Source: GCA-001735895 sp964488685 (lineage in GTDB: Bacteria > Pseudomonadota > Gammaproteobacteria > GCA-001735895). Taken from it: a DNA stretch of 12,120 nucleotides. The position numbers were made by a program, and so were the translations under genes. Positions 7,201-12,120 of this stretch are shown piece by piece (the stretch's first letter is position 1; each line of letters opens with the position of its first letter). The DNA lies in contig CAZAVY010000084.1 in assembly GCA_964488685.1 (NCBI GenBank), positions 1 through 12,120 of the forward strand, in the 5' to 3' direction. The notes under the pieces were generated by a model, which saw nothing but the letters and a program-made list of their open reading frames with translations, was not told the origin of the DNA and searched no databases.

Positions 7201-7416
7201 TTACTTTTCTAGCCCGAACATTTCATAAACCTGCTCGCGCCCTTGCTTGACCTTTGTTTCCCCGGGAACCTTCCTCAGTCGGCCGGATCCATTGGTCCGA
7301 CACTTCTTCGGAAAATCTCCTGAGAAAAAAAGTCCTGCGCAATTATCGCGGCAGTTCATGAAATCTCCGGGCTGATAGATTCTGATGTTCACACCGGGGT
7401 TAGAGAAAATCATCAT
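7201..7416 (-). CDS. Small cysteine-containing hypothetical protein
   Basis: This possible 71-residue protein starts MMIFSNPGVNIRIYQPGD and contains CRDNCAGLFFSGDFPKKC (three cysteines) before a basic tail (GRLRKVPGETKVKQGREQVY). The start at 7416 has AGG nearby, and a TTG further upstream would add an unlikely leader. It lies in the 390-nt space between the GlxA regulator and the NTF2-like gene. The composition is more protein-like than most shadow frames, and no other gene covers it. I recognise no family, and it may be a remnant or noncoding. Confidence 0.3.
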   Translation of the reverse strand: MMIFSNPGVNIRIYQPGDFMNCRDNCAGLFFSGDFPKKCRTNGSGRLRKVPGETKVKQGREQVYEMFGLEK

Positions 7417-7525
7417 TTGGCCTGATATTAACGCTAATTGTCTTTTAGGCCAATATATTTTTAGATGACCCGCTATTAGGATGGCTTTCCAGCCTTGAGT
7501 TAAATAAAACTGAAAATGACAAACT

Positions 7526-7897
7526 ATGCGAACCACCAAATTACTGGAAGCAATACAGACTTATTTTGACGCAATCTATCACTGTGATGTGAAATTGCTG
7601 GATAGTATATTCCACGACAAATCCAGCCTGTTCGACGTTGATGAAGGAACCGTATTGGTCGAGCCTATTGCGAGCTTTCGCGAGGATGTCGGCAACCGGC
7701 CATCGCCCGCCGGTCGGAATCAGACCAGAGAGGAAGAAATTATAATGATTGACTGGTTATCCGAAAAATGCGCGACGGTTAAAGTTCGATTAAGAGCCCA
7801 TGAGAATATTTTCGTTGATCATCTGTGCTTTGTCGAAGGTGAAATTGGCTGGAAAATTGTCTCAAAAGTATGGCATCTCGAGAGTGTCATGACCTGA
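7526..7897 (+). CDS. NTF2-like / putative lumazine-binding family protein
   Basis: This 123-residue cone-shaped-fold protein shows the pattern of the Lumazine_bd_2/SnoaL-like group: a first helix LLEAIQTYFDAIYHCDVKLLDSIFH, then SSLFDVDEGTVLVEPIASF, the NRPSPAG loop (57-63), IDWLSEKCATVKVRL, and a final pair of strands FVDHLCFVEGEIGWKIVSKVWH. Such proteins are cytoplasmic dimers that bind or convert small hydrophobic molecules, and the substrate cannot be read from the sequence. There is no strong ribosome-binding site before the ATG, and an AT-rich stretch upstream (TAAAACTGAAAATG) may hold its promoter. It is transcribed away from the GlxA regulator about 390 nt away, so regulation by that protein is plausible. 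Confidence 0.8.
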   Translation: MRTTKLLEAIQTYFDAIYHCDVKLLDSIFHDKSSLFDVDEGTVLVEPIASFREDVGNRPSPAGRNQTREEEIIMIDWLSEKCATVKVRLRAHENIFVDHLCFVEGEIGWKIVSKVWHLESVMT

Positions 7898-8035
7898 CTG
7901 CAGGGCATAAATCGGTTTTTCCAAAGCCATCCCATCTCGAGTGAGCTAGATGAATGTGGATCCGGAAATACCATATTCATAATTCCTGATGATAGATATT
8001 GCCTCGCGCCTAAGCGGAGGCTGTGGGGCGACTGG
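7898..8035. other. Intergenic stretch without a supported gene
   Basis: This stretch lies between the NTF2-like gene and the frameshifted hypothetical gene. A minus-strand frame through it (to 8073) overlaps the end of the NTF2-like gene and has no family features, so it is treated as a shadow. CATCTCGAG occurs here (7933-7941) and also at 7873-7881 inside the preceding gene, probably by chance. I see no terminator with a clear U-tract. Confidence 0.5.
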
Positions 8036-8297
8036 TTACAAGCTATCCGGTTTAAAGCGTCTGGTTGCATCAATTATTCGAGGTTGCGTTTTGAGAAAAG
8101 TTTGCGACGGCTTGATAACCAGATTCGGGTACGACTTTTTCAGTACGGGAGAACCTGCAAGGGGATCGGCGATATAACCGGTGCCGACCCAGTCAAGCAC
8201 ACTCCCATCGCTATAGCGCTTACGCAGTTCGACCTTAGATGTCGGCGGCAATCCATAGATTGCGGCGAGCTAACTTAGTCACATATTCGAGTCCCAT
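8036..8297 (-). pseudogene. Hypothetical gene broken by a +1 frameshift
   Basis: The frame ending at 8036 encodes a protein-like stretch that includes KVELRKRYSDGSVLDWVG, TGYIADPLAGSPVLKK and SYPNLVIKPSQTF. It has no good start: a TTG at 8251 lacks a ribosome-binding site, and an in-frame TAG lies just upstream. One frame over, an ATG at 8297 encodes MGLEYVTKLA. Removing a single C from GCTCGCC (about 8268-8274) would join the two into one product of about 86 residues, MGLEYVTKLA followed by AAIYGLPPTSKVELR. I recognise no family. The break may be genuine decay or a sequencing error. Confidence 0.38.
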
Positions 8298-8360
8298 GAG
8301 TATTCTCTGAATAACTAACGCGTAAAGGTGGCGGAGATATTTTCGCGCGGCGTAAAGGCA

Positions 8361-8759
8361 CTATTGCGAGTGACTTTTATTTGACTTACGACCAAACCTT
8401 AAATAGAACACCACCATTAAAACGATTGTGACAAAGATTACCATATAGTATGCAGATACTGCGGGGAAAGAGCCGCCCGTTTGAATTTCAATCCACCGAT
8501 GCCTTTGTTCCAGGATGTAGATGGCCAGTAACCCGAATACCCCGACCAGGCTAAAGAGAATTTGAATGGAGGCATAGCAAGACAATTTTTGTGTTCGCCA
8601 TAACAGGTAACCGATGATGTTGGGCGCCAGAAAAATTATCAGCAGAATTAGCCCGGTTGGGATGTCTCGCACAATCGTCAGTACAGCCGCCACGAGTATC
8701 CACGCAGTTCCGCCAAGCTGAGCGCCGAACCAACCACTTGCATTCCACTCAAGACTCAT
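8361..8759 (-). CDS. Four-helix integral membrane protein, unknown function
   Basis: This 132-residue protein has four hydrophobic helices at about 13-30, 33-53, 60-83 and 101-121. Short loops join them, and the tail is basic (RFGRKSNKSHSQ), which predicts a cytoplasmic C-terminus. A tryptophan-containing start (SLEWNASGWFGAQLGGTAW) precedes the first helix. There are no charged residues inside the helices that would suggest a transporter, and no family is recognised. The start has GAG about 7 nt upstream. It lies 98 nt downstream of the methyltransferase on the same strand, so the two could be co-transcribed. Confidence 0.75.
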   Translation of the reverse strand: MSLEWNASGWFGAQLGGTAWILVAAVLTIVRDIPTGLILLIIFLAPNIIGYLLWRTQKLSCYASIQILFSLVGVFGLLAIYILEQRHRWIEIQTGGSFPAVSAYYMVIFVTIVLMVVFYLRFGRKSNKSHSQ

Positions 8760-8857
8760 CGCTATTCTCGGTTATACTAAGGTCTCGCATGCCTTGGGAC
8801 TTGCCGGTTTTGCATTTCACTATAACCTTTATGGTTCGTCGCCGGAAAGCGTCTCCA

Positions 8858-9541
8858 TCATGCAGTCTCTAATACGTTCACTCGCATGGGCTGATCGAAG
8901 CGCATACCCGATTCCTCCGCAACCCCAAGCTGATCAAAGGTTCTTCTCAAATCGGCCTCCATCGCCTCGAATGGGACACGGCGACCGGGATCGATGCGAA
9001 TCGCATTTTCTTTGAATGCTGCAAAATTCGCATGGTGGTAGAAGGTGTCATAGAAGATTTCCCGAACCTCGGTGAGCCCCTGGGTGGTGGCGCTTCGAAT
9101 CGCCTCGTAGGCGGCAGCTCGAACCGAGGTTTCATCGTCTATGGGGGAATTTAACTCGAACCCGCTGCCTGCCGCTATCGGTTCAGCCACATAGATCGTA
9201 CCGCGGGGCTTGACCACGCGCATCGCCTCGCCAAGTGCAGCCTCCATATATTCAACCGGAACATGATGCAAGGAATTAAAAAATATAGCCGCGCCAAAGA
9301 CGCCATCATCGAATGGGAGCTCCTGGCCGAACCCTTCCACGTAAACTTCATCGCCTTCGGGCGCAAAAGATTGGGCTTTTTCCAATTGCAAGGCACCGCA
9401 TTCGAGACCTGTCACGTGGGCACCCTGGCGTGTCATAAAGCGCGCCAGTTCTCCCGCACCCGATCCAATATCGACAATATGAATCCCCTTCAACTCGAGG
9501 ACTTCGCACAGAACGGATTCATTGTTGCGGATATCAGTCAT
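8858..9541 (-). CDS. Class I SAM-dependent methyltransferase
   Basis: This 227-residue methyltransferase has a Rossmann-like fold. Motif I VDIGSGAGELA (23-33) binds S-adenosylmethionine, the acidic residue of motif II is E47 (VTGLE), LPFDDGVF is at 75-82, and NSLHHV (89-94) and VVKPRGTIYVAEP (109-121) complete a Methyltransf_11/25-like domain. The C-terminal 90 residues (ETSVRAAAYEAIRS onward) are a helical cap with several aromatic residues and histidines (YDTFYHHANF), which probably determines the substrate. The substrate cannot be named. The start at 9541 is supported by CAGGA 8 nt upstream. The open frame continues to 9715, but that extension has no methyltransferase features and no better start. 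Confidence 0.9.
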   Translation of the reverse strand: MTDIRNNESVLCEVLELKGIHIVDIGSGAGELARFMTRQGAHVTGLECGALQLEKAQSFAPEGDEVYVEGFGQELPFDDGVFGAAIFFNSLHHVPVEYMEAALGEAMRVVKPRGTIYVAEPIAAGSGFELNSPIDDETSVRAAAYEAIRSATTQGLTEVREIFYDTFYHHANFAAFKENAIRIDPGRRVPFEAMEADLRRTFDQLGVAEESGMRFDQPMRVNVLETA

Positions 9542-9832
9542 GGTTGTTCCTGTTGTAATTTGTAAACCCACCAAAACCGGCACTGGCAAATTCACCTGGT
9601 TTATACGACCGCGCGTGAGTTCAGTATTCGACAATTCATCGAGGCCGGTCTCAGGCTCCGAGTATACTATTCGATTGAGTGAATAGAACCGGTTATGAAA
9701 GGACATGCACCGCAAGAAAATTCTTAACGGGTCATCGCGTCGGTCCGTTTACAACCGACAAATCCGGGTTAATAGAAACAATATTTTTCAGGCACATGTT
9801 TTTTCCGGCCCGTGATTTGTATTTTGTTCAAT
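9542..9832. other. Intergenic region upstream of the methyltransferase
   Basis: This is 291 nt with no supported gene. A minus-strand frame extends the methyltransferase upstream, and a short plus-strand frame lies at 9679-9876. Neither has recognisable protein features or a good start. It presumably holds the methyltransferase promoter, but I could not pick a convincing -35/-10 pair. Confidence 0.5.
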
Positions 9833-10081
9833 TTACTTATCTTCAATCGACACTGCCCCTTGGGTCTTCATCGTAAGCAAATACAGCTTGATAACCAGCA
9901 ACACCCAGGGCAAGCCATGTAACGCGAAATCAAAAATATCGAGGGGCTTGACAAGTTCACCCGCAGTCAACATTTTGAGTTTTTCCAGTAGGTGCGGTTC
10001 CGGTGTGAAAGGCGCCAAACCAAGCGTCAGGCATATCACTACCAGCAGCGATAGTGGGAATTTTCTAAATAATTTTCGCAT
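9833..10081 (-). CDS. Small two-helix membrane protein (often labelled 'RND transporter')
   Basis: This 82-residue protein has two hydrophobic helices: about 9-25 (PLSLLVVICLTLGLAPF) and 57-71 (LPWVLLVIKLYLL). Between them is the conserved-looking core TPEPHLLEKLKML, then LVKPLDIFDFALHG. I recall short gammaproteobacterial proteins with the same APFxPEPHLxEKL and PxDIFDxxLHG pattern. They are sometimes annotated as RND transporters, but at about 80 residues this cannot be a pump. The basic N-terminus (MRKLFRK) predicts an N-in topology. I chose the ATG at 10081 because upstream residues are not protein-like. A weak TGGA site precedes it. Confidence 0.7.
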   Translation of the reverse strand: MRKLFRKFPLSLLVVICLTLGLAPFTPEPHLLEKLKMLTAGELVKPLDIFDFALHGLPWVLLVIKLYLLTMKTQGAVSIEDK

Positions 10082-10179
10082 AGGGTCCAGAGTAACCAGA
10101 AATTCGAGTTCGGCCCGCTGGGTGCTTACCGACGGATCGATAAGGTAACCGCCAACCGGAGAATACAAACAGGGTACTA

Positions 10180-10407
10180 CTATTTTGTTACCGCGTCCGC
10201 CAGACATTGACTCTTTTTACCGGGTTCCAGATCGGAAAATACCTTGACACCTGCCTCCGACCTGGCCGCAGCGATTCGCCTTGATGCCATTGCTTCCGGA
10301 GCAGCCATCGTCCACTTCGTAATTGCATCAAAATGCTTATTGTCCTCCCAGTAGCTTGTGGGTTGTATCCCCGCTTGATAGCCAATATCGACGAATTTCA
10401 TCGCCAT
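10180..10407 (-). CDS. Small hypothetical protein
   Basis: This is a possible 75-residue soluble protein with MAMKFVDIGYQAGIQPTSYW, then NKHFDAITKWTMAAPEAMAS, and a charged end (SDLEPGKKSQCLADAVTK). The open frame continues upstream of the ATG to about 10510 with a protein-like stretch (FACLIAPSIDPDP, then VDLGHDPDTE), but there is no ATG, GTG or TTG in a sensible place. The true start may be missing or lost. It lies between the two-helix protein and the cyclic-nucleotide-binding fragment, all on the same strand. No family is recognised. Confidence 0.45.
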   Translation of the reverse strand: MAMKFVDIGYQAGIQPTSYWEDNKHFDAITKWTMAAPEAMASRRIAAARSEAGVKVFSDLEPGKKSQCLADAVTK

Positions 10408-10463
10408 CTCGGTGTCTGGGTCATGACCCAGATCTACCGGATCTGGATCGATTGAAGGTGCAA

Positions 10464-11165
10464 TTAAACAGGCGAAGATCCCAGCGGATTTTCGGCGCCC
10501 CGGATTCTGTTATCATGAATAGCCTGCAATTGTTGGCGAATATCGGGATAATTCTCAACAATTTTTAGCATGGCTATTCTGGGTATACTGACAAGATTGC
10601 ATGCGGTTTTCGCAACGATGGTCGCACTTCGACGATGCCGGCTCTTTTCCTGCTCAAGCAACGAGGATTCGCCGATGATATCGCCATCGTGGAACTCGGC
10701 AACCTGCTGGCTTCCCTTCTCTTCATTCAGCTTGAGCACCTCGGCGGTTCCGCGGATCAATATATAAAAGTTGTCGCCGCGTTCGGATTCACCGACAATC
10801 GTATCCCCGGTGAGGAAGGTTATATTGGTAGCCTGTTTCTCTATGCTGCGTAGATCTTTGCTATTGAGGGTATCGAATAGCATTACCTGGCCGAGCAGGT
10901 CGGAAATCGATACGCTACTTTCGGGTGGCAAGGCCGCGCGCATGCTGCTCAGGCCTTCCAGTTCGAGTTCAACCTTGTGCTTGATAATATTGTATCCCTT
11001 GGCACGGATATCACCATGCCCAAACTGCTTTTCAACGTTCAACCAGCCGCGATAGATCATCGAGCGGTGTGCAGTTTGCTCCATATTGCGGTGATAGAAC
11101 CCCGTGAACTGCTGTTCCGCATTGTCCAGCTCTTGACGATAAAAGCGGCTACGCACGCTATATTT
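10464..11165 (-). CDS. Cyclic-nucleotide-binding domain fragment of the broken exchanger
   Basis: This is the most intact piece. From about 11165 the frame reads KYSVRSRFYRQELDNAEQQF, a charged helical linker, then a cNMP/CAP-effector domain at about 10901-10515: LLGQVMLFDTLNSKDLRSIE, then GDNFYILIRGTAEVLKLNE and the phosphate-binding cassette GDIIGESSLLEQEKSRHRRS. The Gly-Glu and Arg of the cassette are present, so the domain could still fold and bind nucleotide. The open frame runs up to 11453, but residues encoded before about 11165 (cysteine- and arginine-rich) are out-of-frame noise. If expressed alone, a start at an internal ATG such as 11084 (MEQTAHRSMIYRG) would give a soluble protein of about 206 residues. 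Confidence 0.7.
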   Translation of the reverse strand, partial: KYSVRSRFYRQELDNAEQQFTGFYHRNMEQTAHRSMIYRGWLNVEKQFGHGDIRAKGYNIIKHKVELELEGLSSMRAALPPESSVSISDLLGQVMLFDTLNSKDLRSIEKQATNITFLTGDTIVGESERGDNFYILIRGTAEVLKLNEEKGSQQVAEFHDGDIIGESSLLEQEKSRHRRSATIVAKTACNLVSIPRIAMLKIVENYPDIRQQLQAIHDNRIRGAENPLGSSPV

Positions 11166-11556
11166 TTCGATTAATTTCGTCACGCACTGACTGCTCAAGT
11201 TCCTCCTGCTGTTTGAGCATTTCGATGATTTTGCTACTGATAATAACCTTGGCGATGTGACGCTCAATCTGTTGAACCAGGCGCAGTATCTGATACCTGG
11301 ACAGTAAATTCGACAGCCAGGAGCGTTCCCTGGAAAATCGCAGCAAATATCCCTCCCCGCGTTCGAACAGGCTTTTACGATTGCTTGCACGTACCGCATT
11401 GTGTTCGGATTTTCCGATGCGCAGCGCCTCCTGCATAATGAGGCGCGCATCATTACATTCTGAGATAAACGTACTGGCTGATGACATTTGCTTCGTAAAG
11501 TGACTCAAGCACCGACTGTTCGGTCTGGTAGGCACGAAAAATTGCCATGTGTTCAT
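11158..11556 (-). pseudogene. Cytoplasmic linker fragment of the broken exchanger
   Basis: The meaningful part runs from about 11484 (ISECNDARLIMQEALRIG) to VRDEINRKI before the TAG at 11158. It is a long, charged helical stretch (RYQILRLVQQIERHIAKVII, then EMLKQQEELEQSV) like the region that joins exchanger and cNMP domains. The first about 24 residues after the ATG at 11556 are out-of-frame. The overlapping frame there (HMAIFRAYQTEQSVLESLYE, ending at a stop near 11456) is the likely original coding frame. The frame then shifts again at the T-run 11163-11167. Confidence 0.5.
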
Positions 11557-11837
11557 CAGTCTTCGTGTTTTTCACTGCCCTCGTCATGCATGCCAATGCT
11601 AAACGCCAGCCGAATCCTGATCATCAAGACTTTCAACGACTCCGTGGATAACAACGAATGGCCCGCCAACGCTTTGAGCCATTCCTTGGAGTCTTTGCGT
11701 GCAGTACAGCCAAGAACAATTCCGACTATGACGAGTAATATGGTATGCGACAGGCGAATTTTATGAGCTACGCCTGTCATGAACATGGCGATGCTCAGAA
11801 GTAACACCAGTACCACTATGACTTGATCGGCAGGCAT
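11556..11837 (-). pseudogene. N-terminal membrane fragment of the broken exchanger
   Basis: The fragment starts at the ATG at 11837 (MPADQVIVVLVLLLSIAMFM) and encodes the first two helices typical of CPA1/NhaP-like antiporters, the second being LSHTILLVIVGIVLG. It continues SLLSTESLKVLMIRIRLAFS, resembling the third-helix segment of the family, and then stops at 11556 after a short acidic tail. The transport core that carries the ion-binding aspartates is missing. A TTG start at 11894 would add 19 residues without a ribosome-binding site. The stop and the next ATG overlap as ATGA, which here is a by-product of the breakage. Confidence 0.55.
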
Positions 11838-11896
11838 TTCGGTTGAAAGCCCTGGCCTGAGGCAACGCCCGAAGTGTAACAATTTCCGTGTCAAAG

Positions 11897-11923
11897 ATCT
11901 TATATATGGAGGATTGGTGTCAA
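11897..11923 (-). promoter_or_regulatory. Possible sigma-70 promoter upstream of the broken exchanger
   Basis: A perfect -35 TTGACA (11918-11923 on the minus strand) is followed after 15 nt by TAAGAT (11897-11902), within AT-rich sequence. The spacer is two shorter than ideal. A second TTGACA at 11889-11894 has no good -10. The position is about 60 nt ahead of the ATG at 11837. This would be a relic promoter of the exchanger gene. Confidence 0.3.
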
Positions 11924-11990
11924 CGAATACTGAATAGTGATCCTATCGACTTGTCTCTTTGCATCGTAAGGGTCCGGCCAACCCCAGGTT

Positions 11991-12116
11991 CTAACGCTTG
12001 ATATTCTTTTCCGGATCGACCTTCCATGACAGCAACCGTTCGATGTCTTCTGGATCGCCGGGCACCTCAGTAAACAGACGGTGTTGATAATCAATCGAGT
12101 CTGACCCTAATGGCAA
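11991..12116 (-). pseudogene. Short orphan C-terminal-like reading frame
   Basis: The minus-strand frame ending with TAG at 11991-11993 encodes DSIDYQHRLFTEVPGDPEDI and then ERLLSWKVDPEKNIKR. It is charged and protein-like, with the feel of a C-terminal helix. An in-frame TAA at 12117-12119 leaves only a TTG at 12116 as a start. It may be the end of a gene broken just at the window edge, or a tiny ORF. No family is recognised. Confidence 0.25.
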
Positions 12117-12120
12117 TTAC

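Larger units (their letters stand above)
10464..11837 (-). pseudogene. Broken Na+/H+ exchanger with C-terminal cyclic-nucleotide-binding domain
   Basis: Three successive minus-strand pieces look like parts of one cation:proton antiporter fused to a cNMP-binding domain. The order is a membrane N-terminus (11837-11556), a helical cytoplasmic linker (about 11556-11160) and a cNMP-binding domain (about 10901-10515). Proteins of this kind are usually about 800 residues, and this remnant spans only about 458 codons. Most of the transport domain is absent between the first helices and the linker. The linker's coding signal also changes frame at least twice: TDEHMAIFRAYQTEQSVLES in one frame, ISECNDARLIMQEALRIG in the next, and KYSVRSRFYRQELDNAEQ in a third. 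A deletion plus frameshifts make a working transporter very unlikely. Confidence 0.65.

Noticed and set aside
7819..8073. 84-residue minus-strand frame crossing the end of the NTF2-like gene
   Set aside because: It is antisense to a supported gene and shows no conserved features.
9542..9715. 58-residue N-terminal extension of the methyltransferase
   Set aside because: There is no methyltransferase feature and no ribosome-binding site, whereas the ATG at 9541 has CAGGA at good spacing.
9679..9876. 65-residue plus-strand frame upstream of the methyltransferase
   Set aside because: It overlaps the end of the two-helix protein gene, has no recognisable domain and has no good ribosome-binding site.

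Overview
The window looks like a piece of a draft assembly from a Proteobacterium, most likely a gammaproteobacterium. A run of 29 N marks a scaffold gap. Evidence for the lineage is indirect: Gram-negative signal peptides and a lipobox, an ECF sigma factor with a ChrR-like cupin partner, a DUF4331 and HupE/UreJ_2 gene set, a FtrA-type GlxA regulator, and the small LAPFTPEPHLLEKL protein I associate with gammaproteobacteria. No tRNA, rRNA, CRISPR array, transposase or phage gene was seen.

The left half (1-5967) is dense and well organised. A truncated secreted protein gene (1-125, minus) lies at the edge. Next comes a four-gene minus-strand operon, in transcription order: a secreted DUF4331 protein (4723-3140), a small lipoprotein (3115-2837), a membrane-anchored TPR protein (2808-1551, interrupted by the N gap) and a HupE/UreJ-type membrane protein with a periplasmic EF-hand-like loop (1554-358). 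Gaps are 24 and 28 nt, then a 4-nt ATGA overlap. Divergently on the plus strand lies a translationally coupled pair: an ECF sigma factor (4883-5485) and a cupin protein (5482-5967). The cupin protein keeps the ChrR-type metal ligands but lacks the N-terminal zinc anti-sigma motif. The shared intergenic region holds a perfect 8-bp inverted repeat. The most economical reading is that the sigma/cupin pair senses something such as oxidative or metal stress and controls the envelope operon. That link is inferred from layout only.

The right half (5968-12120) is looser, mostly minus strand, and contains several broken genes. Intact genes are a GlxA-family (DJ-1/PfpI plus AraC HTH) regulator, an NTF2-like/lumazine-binding-like protein, a four-helix membrane protein of unknown function, a class I SAM-dependent methyltransferase, an 82-residue two-helix membrane protein, and possibly two small hypothetical proteins. 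The broken pieces are a GrpB-like (UPF0157) tail at about 6064-6087, a frameshifted hypothetical gene at 8036-8297, and a Na+/H+ exchanger-cyclic-nucleotide-binding fusion (10464-11837). That fusion has lost most of its transport domain, and its remaining coding signal moves between three frames. A short orphan C-terminal-like reading frame sits at the right edge. This part reads as a neighbourhood undergoing gene decay rather than a coherent system.
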